A stretch of 64,000 nucleotides of DNA. Source: CAYRSS01 sp964426945. Lineage in GTDB: Bacteria; Planctomycetota; Phycisphaerae; UBA1845. A model generated the notes under the pieces. That model was not told the origin of the DNA. It saw nothing but the letters and a program-made list of their open reading frames with translations, and did not search any database. The translations under genes were made by a program, and so were the position numbers. Where the stretch lies: the NCBI GenBank assembly GCA_964426945.1, contig CAYRSS010000007.1, positions 1-64,000 of the forward strand. The letters run 5' to 3'. The number at the start of each line of letters is the position of its first letter. Position 1 is the first letter of the stretch. Positions 25,563-33,244 of the stretch are shown piece after piece.

Positions 25563-26685
25563 ATGCCCCAGGAAATCGTCGCCCCCCCCGGCCTGGAAGG
25601 GGTCATCGCCGGTGAAACGGCCATCTGCTGCGTGGAGCAGGGCAAGCTGCTCTACCGTGGCTACCCCATATCCGAGCTGGCCGAAAAGTCCTGCTTCGAG
25701 GAAGTCGCCCACCTGCTGATCTTCGGGGAGTTGCCGACCCGCGCCGAGTTGGACGCGTTTCGGGCGAAGCTGTCGGGCTACTTCAGCCTTCCCACCGAGG
25801 TGATCGACACGATTCGCCGGATTCCCAAGGACGCGCCGATGATGGACGTGCTGCGGACCGGCGTGTCGATGGCCGGGCATTTCGACCCGACCGTCCGCGC
25901 GCCGGCCGCCGGGATCGGGGCCGCACCGGCCAGTGGCGAGGCCCTGGCTGCCGAGGAAAAGGCCGCCCTGCAGGAGCGGGCGACGTGGCTGCTCGCCACG
26001 GCCGCGCAGGTGCTCGGGGCCCGCTTCCGCCTCATCAACGGCAAGGAGCCGGTCGCTCCGAAGAAGGGCCTGTCGCACGCCGCCCAGATCCTGCACCTCT
26101 GCCACGGTGCCGAGCCGGACGAGCTATCCGCCAAGCTGCTCGACCTGACGCTGGTGCTCTACGCCGAGCACGACTTCAACGCCAGCACGTTCACGATGCG
26201 CGTGATCGCCTCGACCATGTCGGACATGGTCTCGTCGATGGTCGGGGCGATCGGCTCGCTGAAGGGTCCGCTGCACGGCGGGGCGAACGAGGCGGCGATG
26301 GAGTTGATCGCGCGGTTCAAGTCGGCCGACGGGCTTCGGCCACCGCGTGTACAAGAACGGCGACCACCGCGCCCATATCCTCGAACGCGAGATGCGCAAG
26401 CTGGCCGACATGAAGGGCCGCCAGGACCTCGTGGCGGTCTACGACGCGATCAAGACGCCGATCGTCTCGAAGGACAAGCCGATCTACCCCAACGTCGACT
26501 TCCCGTGCGGGCTGACGTATTACCTCCTCGGCCTGCCGCTGGACCTGTACACGCCGCTGTTCGTCTGCAGCCGCATCACCGGCTGGACGGCGCACTTCAT
26601 CGAACAGGCCGGCGCGAACCGGCTGTATCGGCCGCTGAGCAAGTACACGGGGCCAAAGGAGCGGTCGATGGGGGCGGGGAAGTGA
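25563..26685 (+). pseudogene. Citrate/2-methylcitrate synthase, broken by an out-of-frame deletion
   Basis: The first 258 or so codons (MPQEIVAPPGLEGVIAGETAI onward) read as a citrate synthase: GKLLYRGYPI, LLIFGELPT, AEHDFNASTF and LKGPLHGGANEAAMELI. At about 26328-26334 the frame changes. GFGHRVYKNGDHRAHIL continues one frame over and runs to the usual C-terminus (TGWTAHFIEQ). Compared with the family, about 20 residues between the GGANEA helix and GFGHRVYK are missing. The missing stretch is not a multiple of three. An insertion-like, Ala/Glu-rich segment near residue 110-140 is also unusual. It is either a real pseudogene or an assembly error. Confidence 0.85.
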
Positions 26686-26713
26686 GCAGGTGAGCAAGGG
26701 AGCAGGTGAGCAC
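26684..26713 (+). repeat. 15-bp tandem direct repeat
   Basis: Two copies of GAGCAGGTGAGCAMG lie immediately after the citrate synthase stop, just before the GCATGC palindrome. No coding or regulatory role is evident. Confidence 0.45.
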
Positions 26714-26720
26714 GGCGGTG

Positions 26721-26752
26721 GCATGCCCTCGCTGTACTCAGCGTGGGCATGC
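26721..26752 (-). repeat. GCATGC-type dispersed palindrome, copy 2
   Basis: Arms GCATGCCC (26721-26728) and GGGCATGC (26745-26752) with an inner CGCTG/CAGCG stem and TACT loop, 13 bp paired in all. It is related in inverse orientation to 21154-21185 and would form a strong transcript hairpin behind citrate synthase. Confidence 0.65.
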
Positions 26753-26789
26753 TCCGGGCGGCGTTGAGTCGGTAGTCCGGGGTACACGC

Positions 26790-28211
26790 ATGAGCGCACC
26801 TGAATCATCGCCGGATCGCTACGCCCCGTGCTTTCCGCTCAGTCGCGAGGAGTTCGAAGACGCCCTGCGCAAGGGGCTCGGGCGGGCCCCTCTTCACGTC
26901 CGTCGGTTCGGCGCAGCCGGGATTGAGGACTTTCTGGTTTATGCCTGCCTACACAACAGGGCTTTCGACTCCCAGTGCGAGGGTTCGCGGGAGCGCTGGC
27001 TGATTGAACTCCTGGATGCCGCCGACCTGACCGACCAGTTTGAACGTCCCATCCTGAAGGCGCAGCTTCACCGCGGCACCCGCTCGCTTCATTCGGCGGA
27101 CTCTCCCGAAGGACGGGCGGACCGCCAGGACGAGGAATGGGATCGATGGCAAATGCACCGGCTCGCCGTCCAGTATGCGCGGCGCGGCAGTGCGTCCGCG
27201 CGAAGGGTCTTGCGCGTCTGCTTCCGCCGATCGTTGCGGGATTGGGCCACTACGGATGACTACGAGTTGGCTTGCGCGGAAGAAGCTGCCTCCTGCTCCG
27301 GCCCGGAACAACTGCTCTACGTCGCGCAACACATCGGCAGGCGGATCGTCCGGGGAATTCCGGACAAGGGCATCACGGACGTGCGCTATGCCTACGATGA
27401 ACATCACGGGGAAGGGGCGGCGATGTCGGCGCTGGAGGCCGCGGGGAAGGCGGATCGATTCATCGCCGTCTACTTGAACGAGCTCTTGGAGCAGGACCGA
27501 GGCAGGGAGATTCGCAGCCCGCGGCAGGCGTACGAGGAGAGAAAGGAGCAGCTACGAGCGATCTCCGGGCTCGCGGTATTGCATCGCTTCGACACAGACC
27601 CAACAGCAATCAAGAGCTTCCCGATCACTTCATGGGTCGGCGTGGCGCCCCTGTCCGAACAGCGGCCTGTCGCAGAGCGGATCTTCACGACGAGCGACGC
27701 AAAGCTCCAGCAGCGGTTGCTTTACGGGTTCATTCGCAAGGGGCTGCCGCAATTCGATATGAGGCTCGTCGCGCTGCTCGACGACGACGACGAGGATACG
27801 CAGTGGTTCGCGGCTCAAACGCTCTCGCATCATCGACATCCGCTCGTGCGCGCGGCGGCGCTGGAACGGCTGAGGCGGCGGCCATTCTGGAAAGGGGCGA
27901 TCAAGCTGCTTTGCTCGAACTACGAGGCGGGCGACCACGACTTGATCGAGGCGCTGCTCACTCCGGGGGAAGACGACGAGGACGCGCATGATCTGGTCAC
28001 CGAGATACTCGATCTGTTCACGCGCCACGAAACGCCTGTTGCTGCGGCGTCGCTTCTCTTCGTGTACCGTCATTCGCCCTGCGAGAATTGCCGGCGCGAC
28101 GCGGTGGAGATGCTCAAGAAGCTGGACGCGGCTCCGCCGTGGCTGCAGGAAGAGTGTGCGTTCGATTCTGACGACCAGGTGCGCGCTTGCTTTCGCGCCG
28201 CGCCTTCTTGA
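26790..28211 (+). CDS. Helical-repeat protein of unknown function
   Basis: 473 residues from the ATG at 26790; a GTG 84 bases upstream lies in repeat sequence. It has no signal peptide. The C-terminal half looks like HEAT-type helix pairs (for example LQQRLLYGFIRKGLPQFDMRLVALLDDDDEDTQWFAAQTLS and HHRHPLVRAAALERL). A final CENCRRDAVEMLKKL segment has two Cys. The N-terminal half is rich in Arg/Glu helices. I recognise no catalytic motif or named family. GC content and codon use are slightly lower than in housekeeping genes nearby. It is followed by a convergent Fic gene. Confidence 0.65.
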   Translation: MSAPESSPDRYAPCFPLSREEFEDALRKGLGRAPLHVRRFGAAGIEDFLVYACLHNRAFDSQCEGSRERWLIELLDAADLTDQFERPILKAQLHRGTRSLHSADSPEGRADRQDEEWDRWQMHRLAVQYARRGSASARRVLRVCFRRSLRDWATTDDYELACAEEAASCSGPEQLLYVAQHIGRRIVRGIPDKGITDVRYAYDEHHGEGAAMSALEAAGKADRFIAVYLNELLEQDRGREIRSPRQAYEERKEQLRAISGLAVLHRFDTDPTAIKSFPITSWVGVAPLSEQRPVAERIFTTSDAKLQQRLLYGFIRKGLPQFDMRLVALLDDDDEDTQWFAAQTLSHHRHPLVRAAALERLRRRPFWKGAIKLLCSNYEAGDHDLIEALLTPGEDDEDAHDLVTEILDLFTRHETPVAAASLLFVYRHSPCENCRRDAVEMLKKLDAAPPWLQEECAFDSDDQVRACFRAAPS

Positions 28212-28246
28212 TAAGCCCCGGCCTGCGAATTCGCCCGGTAACGCCC

Positions 28247-29395
28247 CTACGCCTGCCCCACCGCTTCAATAATCCCATCCGCCCGGTAGATTCGATTCCG
28301 CTGAAACCCCGTGATCTCGCGAAGAATTCCGACTGATTCCAGCCGTTCGACCAGGCTCTTCGCTCCGGCGAACGAAACGCCCAGCCTCGCTGCCGCGCCC
28401 GCGATGGTGACGGCCGGCGATTCGAACAGCAGATCGATAAGCTGCACCATGCGCGCCGAGCCGCGCGGCGTCGTCGCACGCCGACTGTACTCGTCGCGCA
28501 GGGCGATGAGCTTCGCCGCCCGGGACACCGCGTCTTCCGCCTGCTGCGTGACACCGGTCAGGAAGTACCTGACCCACGCGTCCCACTCACCGCGAAGGGT
28601 CACGCCGAGCAGGCCGTTGTAATACTGCGTGCGGTTCTGCTCGAAATACGCGCTGAGGTACAGCAGCGGATGCGGGAGGAGCCTCTGCTCGCACAGCCAG
28701 AGCGTGTTGAGCAGGCGGCCGACGCGGCCGTTGCCGTCGAGAAACGGATGGATCGCCTCGAACTGGTAGTGAATCAGCGCCAGGCACACGAGCGGCGGAT
28801 AGGGCGCCGGATGATGAAGGAAGTGCTCCAGGGCCGAGAGCGCGGGCGCCACCTCCTGCGGAGGAGGCGGGACATACGTGGCCGTCTGCATCGTGCTGCC
28901 TGGCGGCCCGATCCAGTTCTGGATCGTGCGGAACTCGCCCGGCGATTTGTGTCCGCCGCGAACCCCAGTCATCAACCGCTCGTGCAGTTCCCGAATCAGC
29001 CGCGTTCCGAGTGGAAGCGAGTCGAGCCGCGCAATGCCGAAGAGCATGGCGTCGACGTAGTTCGCAACCTCTCGGACGTCCGGCACGTCCTGCTCGACAT
29101 CCGGCGATGCGCCGAGCATCGCCAGATCGCCGACGTCGGCGGTTGTGCCCTCGATGCGACTCGAGAGCACGGCCTCGCGCTGGACGAACGGCGCGATCAG
29201 GAGCTTTGCGTTCGGCATGACGCCGCCATACCCCGCCAGAGCGCCGAGCGCTCGATCCGCCCGGGACAGGATGACCGTCGATTCGGGGCTGAGTTCGAAC
29301 GCCGGCGGCAGCGAATCGGGCACGAACGCCAGCGCCCCGCCCACCGTGCTCACCAGCCGGCCGGGGCTCTTCGGACCCATTTGGGTTGGACCCAT
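28247..29395 (-). CDS. Fic-domain AMPylase-type protein with winged-helix tail
   Basis: 382 residues; GGGAGAG precedes the ATG. The Fic core motif HPFLDGNGRVGR (216-227) is complete, with the catalytic His216. An N-terminal inhibitory helix with SSRIEGT (~78-84, Glu82) marks a class II, self-inhibited enzyme. The GTRLIRELHERLM and GEFRTIQNWIG segments are typical. The last ~70 residues form a winged helix (VTIAGAAARLGVSFAGAKSLVERL) that may bind DNA. Fic enzymes transfer AMP or related groups to target proteins. The target is unknown and no separate antitoxin gene is adjacent. Inverted TCTTAT repeats upstream could be an autoregulatory operator. Confidence 0.93.
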   Translation of the reverse strand: MGPTQMGPKSPGRLVSTVGGALAFVPDSLPPAFELSPESTVILSRADRALGALAGYGGVMPNAKLLIAPFVQREAVLSSRIEGTTADVGDLAMLGASPDVEQDVPDVREVANYVDAMLFGIARLDSLPLGTRLIRELHERLMTGVRGGHKSPGEFRTIQNWIGPPGSTMQTATYVPPPPQEVAPALSALEHFLHHPAPYPPLVCLALIHYQFEAIHPFLDGNGRVGRLLNTLWLCEQRLLPHPLLYLSAYFEQNRTQYYNGLLGVTLRGEWDAWVRYFLTGVTQQAEDAVSRAAKLIALRDEYSRRATTPRGSARMVQLIDLLFESPAVTIAGAAARLGVSFAGAKSLVERLESVGILREITGFQRNRIYRADGIIEAVGQA

Positions 29396-29415
29396 CGCGA
29401 CGCTCTCCCGCCGGC

Positions 29416-29481
29416 CTTATTGAAGCTTACTACCATAGCCGCGTCTCTTATTTCGGCTAAGAGGCGATCGCTATAATAAGA
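29416..29481. promoter_or_regulatory. Operator-like inverted repeats upstream of the Fic gene
   Basis: In an AT-rich island, CTCTTA (29445-29450) faces TAAGAG (29458-29463) across 7 bases. Outer CTTATT (29416-29421) faces AATAAG (29475-29480). Repeated TCTTATT half-sites suggest binding by a dimeric regulator, possibly the winged helix of the Fic protein itself. Confidence 0.4.
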
Positions 29482-29544
29482 AACCCGCCCGCGGAAAGCC
29501 AGGGCGCGGAAGATGAAGCTTAAATGGAAATAACTGGCGCCGCC

Positions 29545-29928
29545 TCAACCCGGGAACATGGCCGGGGAGACGCCGAGTTCGACGATGCTGCAGGCGAGGA
29601 TCGGTTTGATGCCCAGCCGCTCGGCCTCGGCCACGAGTTCGGGGCTTTCGGCCCCGGGGTTGAAGTAGACTTCGCGGGCTCCGGCGGCCGCGATCTCGGG
29701 GAGGGCCTTCAGGCCGATCGGCGGCGGGAGGTAGACCGTGATCCGATCGAGCTTCACGGTGATCTCGCCCAGCGACGCGTACGCGGGCAGCCCCTCGATC
29801 TCGCCGCCCTTGGGGTTCACCGGGTAGACGTCCCAGCCCATCGCCGCGTGCGCGCGGACGGACTTGTTGCTGAACTTGCTTCGGTCGGCGGAGGCGCCGA
29901 GCACGGCGACGGTCCTGGTGTCGGGCAT
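29545..29928 (-). CDS. CoA-binding-domain protein (YccU-like)
   Basis: 127 residues from the ATG at 29928 (MPDTRTVAVLGAS). It is a single Rossmann-type CoA_binding domain with VAVLGASADRSKFSNKSVR, YPVNPKGGEIEGLPAY, KLDRITVYLPP and a closing VELGVSPAMFPG. Relatives bind CoA and are often encoded near acyl-CoA enzymes. The length matches stand-alone family members. It lies ~120 bases downstream of a PrpD-family gene on the same strand, so co-transcription is plausible. The biochemical role is not established for the family. Confidence 0.88.
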   Translation of the reverse strand: MPDTRTVAVLGASADRSKFSNKSVRAHAAMGWDVYPVNPKGGEIEGLPAYASLGEITVKLDRITVYLPPPIGLKALPEIAAAGAREVYFNPGAESPELVAEAERLGIKPILACSIVELGVSPAMFPG

Positions 29929-30047
29929 GTCTGGCTCCGGGGGCGTCGTCGGGAGAGCAGGCCGGAGAGCGGGAGAACAGGCAAGAACGTGCAACGATTT
30001 CGCCGCCCGCGCCAAAGCCCGTTCACCCGCTCGCCTTGTCGCCGCGT

Positions 30048-31403
30048 TTACTTCGCGTCGAACACGAACAGCGGCGTCACGTCCTTCATCGTGTCCAGCT
30101 TCCAGGCCTGCTCAAGCATCCGGTCGGCCGTGGCCTTGGGGATAACGCCCTCGGCCATGCGGTGGAACTTCGCCACCACCTCGTCGTCGGTCATCGGGTT
30201 GCCCGCGTGGCCGCGGGGGAAGTCGACGCGCTGGCGGGCGGTCGTGCCGTCGGCGCACGTGATGGTGATGTCGTTGGGGATGCCCTTCGGATAGCCGCGG
30301 TTCATCTCCTCGTCCTCGACGATTCTGATCTTGTCCACCAGGGCGAGGGTCTTCGCATCGGTCAGGCGATGATCGTCGAAGGTGGCGAGCGTGACGTCGC
30401 CGTCGATCAGGGCGGCGGCGCAGCAGAAGAACATTGAGTGGTCCGCCGTCTCGCGCGAAGTGGGGCGGAGCTTTTCCGGCTCGCTGCCGATGATCGACAC
30501 CGCCGCCTCGAAGCTCTTGATGAGCACGTCCTTGATTTCCTTGCCGGCGATCTTCGGGCGCATCTGGAGACAGGCGTCGATGGCCGACTGCGAGTGGTAC
30601 TCGGCCGGCCAGAACTTGATGTACGTCTTGTCGATCATGAAGTCGCCGTCCTTGCCGAGGATGACCTCGCGGACGCCGGGGATCGACAGCTGCTTCATCA
30701 GCCCCTTGGGCCCTTCGAAGATCTCGTGCGGCCCGGTGAGGCCGCGGCGGGCGAGGTCCGCCGCGAAGACGCCGTTGCGCCCCGCGTTGGCGAAGGCGCA
30801 GGCCTTCCAGTCGGAGATCTGCCCGGTGCGGGTCTGGCGGGTGGTGATGTTGCACACACCGGCGAGGCCGAGGGCGTGCTCCATCTGTTCCTCGGAGAGG
30901 CCCCAGAGCTTCGCCGAGAGCAGGGCGGTGGAAAGGGCGCCATACGTGACGTGGTCCCAGCCGCTCTTGCGCAGGCTGTCCGCGTCGCACAGGCGGCACT
31001 GGATCTCGTACCCGATGACGGTGGCGAGAATCAGGTCTCGGCCGCTCTTGCCCGCCGACTGGGTGACGGCCACCGCGGCGGGGATGTTGTCGGACGGGTG
31101 GGCCGGCTCGCGCGAGAGGTACGTGTCGTTGTAGTCCAGGTAGCGGACCATCGTGCCGTTGGCGAAAGCGGCAAGCTCTGGATTGCAATGGTGGCCGGGG
31201 CCCCAGACCGTCGCCGAGGGGGGCGGGTCGTTGACGGCCATCGCCTTGGCCCGGGCGATGCGTGCCGGGGCGGAGCTCCACGCTCCCAGGGTGGTGGCCA
31301 GCGAGTCGATCACGCGGCGTTTGACCTCGTGAACGGTCTTGGCGGGCAGGTCTTCGTACTTCAGGCCGGTGGCCCAGTGGGCGAGTTTGCGTGCGATGGT
31401 CAT
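30048..31403 (-). CDS. prpD: MmgE/PrpD-family protein (2-methylcitrate dehydratase-like)
   Basis: 451 residues. PrpD dehydrates 2-methylcitrate in the methylcitrate cycle of propionate use; MmgE homologues act similarly. Characteristic stretches are VKRRVIDSLATTLGAW, FANGTMVRYLDYNDTY, HPSDNIPAAVAV, GYEIQCRLCDADSL and the C-terminal FPRGHAGNPMTDDEV. The segment KFWPAEYHSQSAIDACL is the usual family signature in the second domain. The broken citrate/2-methylcitrate synthase ~5 kb upstream and the CoA-binding protein next door fit a propionate theme, but no prpB or acnD is seen. Confidence 0.9.
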   Translation of the reverse strand: MTIARKLAHWATGLKYEDLPAKTVHEVKRRVIDSLATTLGAWSSAPARIARAKAMAVNDPPPSATVWGPGHHCNPELAAFANGTMVRYLDYNDTYLSREPAHPSDNIPAAVAVTQSAGKSGRDLILATVIGYEIQCRLCDADSLRKSGWDHVTYGALSTALLSAKLWGLSEEQMEHALGLAGVCNITTRQTRTGQISDWKACAFANAGRNGVFAADLARRGLTGPHEIFEGPKGLMKQLSIPGVREVILGKDGDFMIDKTYIKFWPAEYHSQSAIDACLQMRPKIAGKEIKDVLIKSFEAAVSIIGSEPEKLRPTSRETADHSMFFCCAAALIDGDVTLATFDDHRLTDAKTLALVDKIRIVEDEEMNRGYPKGIPNDITITCADGTTARQRVDFPRGHAGNPMTDDEVVAKFHRMAEGVIPKATADRMLEQAWKLDTMKDVTPLFVFDAK

Positions 31404-31425
31404 GATCGGTTCCGGTCTCCGGTTG

Positions 31426-31442
31426 GGTGGGCAGCGCCCACC
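31426..31442. repeat. GGTGGGC-type mini-hairpin, copy 1
   Basis: GGTGGGC, AGC, GCCCACC. The same 7-bp stem with a 3-base loop recurs at 33228-33244; both lie upstream of minus-strand starts. Confidence 0.55.
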
Positions 31443-31547
31443 ACGCGGCTCCTGTCCTCCACGAGCGGGGTACTTTTTACCCGATGGGGCGGGGGGACGC
31501 TATGGCTGCGGGGTGGCGGGTGGCGGGGCGGCACAGGCGGCGAGGAG

Positions 31548-31557
31548 NNNNNNNNNN
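31548..31557. other. Assembly gap (10 N) flanked by C-rich low complexity
   Basis: Ten undetermined bases sit in a GC-extreme tract, with an 18-base C run just after it. The gap size is likely nominal. It removes the 3' end of the frameshifted minus-strand gene, so the true gene end is unknown. Confidence 0.95.
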
Positions 31558-31600
31558 CCCCCGCCGCGCCGCCGCCCCCCCCCCCCCCCCCGCCGACCCC

Positions 31601-32010
31601 CCGCCCTCCCCTTGTTCGGGCTTCGCAGGTGGCGAGGACGGTTTCGAGCCAGGGGTGTTGACCGGTCGCGAAGGCCTCTTGGACGATCTTGCACGCTGCT
31701 TCGGGAGGGAGGCGATCGCCCTTTTCAGTCGTGAAGCCGTCGCGGTCAGGGCGGCCGCAGTTGACTTGGATACCTTCGACGATGTCGTCTCTCTGTCGCT
31801 GCGTAGCCTCGGCGTAGAAGCGGATCGCCGCTTCCAAGTCAGAGTCGCACGGATCGAAAGCTGCCCTCGCGAACTGTTCGTCGAGGGGGGCACACGCAGC
31901 GGAAGGATCCAGCGATCCGTCGCGCCGGCGCGAATCACCCGCCAGTCGCGCGGCCCGCCGGGTGTGTACGCCTTCCTGACGCGGATCGTGACGAAGTCAG
32001 GCGGACTCAT
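31601..32010 (-). pseudogene. Frameshifted gene of unknown function, truncated by the gap
   Basis: The reading frame from the ATG at 32010 (MSPPDFVTIRVRKAYTPGG) keeps coding-like codon use to ~31890. A six-G run (31885-31890; CCCCCC on the coding strand) then coincides with a shift into the frame that reads LDEQFARAAFDPCDSDLEAA, continues with FYAEATQRQRDDIVEGI and ends ...HPWLETVLATCEART. One extra C would join the two parts into one ~135-residue protein. The 3' end runs into the N gap. No family was recognised. It starts 9 bases after a small membrane ORF (32020-32166), possibly an operon. Confidence 0.5.
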
Positions 32011-32019
32011 GGGCCAATA

Positions 32020-32166
32020 CTACATCCACAGCCCGCCGTCCTCTGTTTCCCAGATGACGCCCTTGCCGTAGTCGTTCATCAACTGCAACCAGAATCCGAC
32101 CCAGCCCGGGAGGCAGAAGAGGAGGGCGCCGGCGAGCCACAGTACGATTCTGGTTTGGCGTTGCAT
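32020..32166 (-). CDS. Possible 48-residue membrane protein
   Basis: An ATG at 32166 opens a 48-codon frame with one strongly hydrophobic segment (IVLWLAGALLFCLPGWVGFWL, residues ~7-27) preceded by basic residues and followed by an acidic C-terminus. It ends 9 bases before the ATG of the frameshifted gene on the same strand. There is no convincing SD, and the composition fits a small single-pass protein. Support is moderate only. Confidence 0.4.
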   Translation of the reverse strand: MQRQTRIVLWLAGALLFCLPGWVGFWLQLMNDYGKGVIWETEDGGLWM

Positions 32167-32486
32167 GCGAAGGCTCTGCGGGGCCAAGACCGGGCGCGAC
32201 TGAACATCCACGTCCCAGCGGGAAACCACTTCGCATCCCAAGGTACGACGGTCGTTGGCGAGCTGGCCGATGCGCCGGTCTGTCGAGCGGCGACATGGGA
32301 AACCGCTACGACTGCGGCGACGTTCACTCGGCCCCTCCGGGGCCGGTTCGTGAGGTGGGCCGGGATCCACGGGTTCCGCAGCGGCCTGTCGGCCTGCGCT
32401 CCACCCGTGGCCACAGGCCTTGGCCCCGTCGGGGCCGCGCAGAATCGAGCGCCGACCGAACAGTGATGAGGATCGGTCTTGCTCCG
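32167..32486. other. Intergenic stretch with chained hairpins
   Basis: No supported gene in ~320 bases apart from the hairpin chain at 32329-32436. Short frames present on both strands lack SD and family features. Confidence 0.5.
32329..32436. repeat. Chain of three palindromes
   Basis: CGGCCCC/GGGGCCG (32329-32345), CCACGGGT/ACCCGTGG (32368-32375 with 32403-32410, with an inner GCAG/CTGC pair) and GGCCCC/GGGGCC (~32421-32436) follow each other. The arrangement of a central CCACGGGT hairpin between two GGCCCC hairpins resembles intergenic repeats found in other planctomycete genomes (memory, not searched). Confidence 0.45.
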
Positions 32487-32879
32487 CTACGCCTCGGAGC
32501 CCTCATTAGTCTCCCCCAAGGGCCGGTACACGCGGATCGAATCCGGCTGGACGATTACGATCGCACCGGGGTTCTGCTCGAAGTTGAACCCGCGCAATGC
32601 AAGCTCAGCAAGCCGGGCGTAACCGGCTCGACTCTCGCGCGGGAGCCGAAACAGGACGAGGCCCATATGCGTGCCGGGCGCGTGGGAGCGAATATCGGCG
32701 AAACCCTTGTCCGCGGTTAGCAGCCACCGACCCTCTCGCTGGACGATATCCCAGAGCGAGGCGTCAGCAGTGCCCTGGAGTTTCTGCTCCAAAACTGTCC
32801 AAGCGTCAAAGCCGGCAGTCCGAAAGGCGACGGCCACGTCCAGCGGGAGATCCTCATCAACCTTGAATCGGCAGGGCAT
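32487..32879 (-). CDS. DUF5615 PIN-like toxin
   Basis: 130 residues from the ATG at 32879; a GTG three codons earlier overlaps the upstream stop. The fold is that of PIN-like DUF5615 proteins: KVDEDLPLDVAVAFRTAGFDA at the start, with acidic residues Asp and Glu; DIVQREGRWLLTADKGFADI in the middle; and GLVLFRLP then a C-terminal VYRPL. These are candidate RNase toxins. The gene directly follows a DUF433 gene, the standard partner, so it is probably the toxin of a VapBC-like pair. Confidence 0.9.
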   Translation of the reverse strand: MPCRFKVDEDLPLDVAVAFRTAGFDAWTVLEQKLQGTADASLWDIVQREGRWLLTADKGFADIRSHAPGTHMGLVLFRLPRESRAGYARLAELALRGFNFEQNPGAIVIVQPDSIRVYRPLGETNEGSEA

Positions 32880-32887
32880 GGCGGGCA

Positions 32888-33127
32888 CTATCCGAAGGAT
32901 ACCAGATCAAACCGGCTCACGGCTTCCGCGGCGTAGCGCAGCGCCGCCTGGATGTCCTCGCGTTTCAGTTGCGGCCAGCTTGCGATGATCTGCTCGAACG
33001 AGTCGCCGTCCGCCAGACTGCCCACGATCACGCTCACGGGGATGCGCGTGCCGGCGATGCAGGGATCGCCGTGGTGAATCGTTGGGTCCGTGCTGATGCG
33101 TTGTTGCCAGCCGTTACTTGTGCTCAT
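32888..33127 (-). CDS. DUF433 antitoxin
   Basis: 79 residues from the ATG at 33127, with GAAGGAGG 5-10 bases upstream. It shows ISTDPTIHHGDPCIAGTRIPVSVIV and the helix pair SFEQIIASWPQLKREDIQAALRYA, the DUF433 signature with a helix-turn-helix. In this family the protein binds promoter DNA and neutralises the partner toxin. It ends 8 bases before the DUF5615 start, a typical tight spacing. Confidence 0.92.
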   Translation of the reverse strand: MSTSNGWQQRISTDPTIHHGDPCIAGTRIPVSVIVGSLADGDSFEQIIASWPQLKREDIQAALRYAAEAVSRFDLVSFG

Positions 33128-33227
33128 CGCGGCCTCCTTGGGTTCGCCCTCAGATTCTAGCACACCGCCCGGCCGGTTGCAGGCAGATCCATGCGGCCGG
33201 AGCGTCTTCCGTGGCCCCACGGCTGAA

Positions 33228-33244
33228 GGTGGGCGGTGCCCACC
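33228..33244. repeat. GGTGGGC-type mini-hairpin, copy 2
   Basis: GGTGGGC, GGT, GCCCACC, identical arms to 31426-31442. It lies at the end of the electron-transfer operon and may act as its 3' hairpin. Confidence 0.55.
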
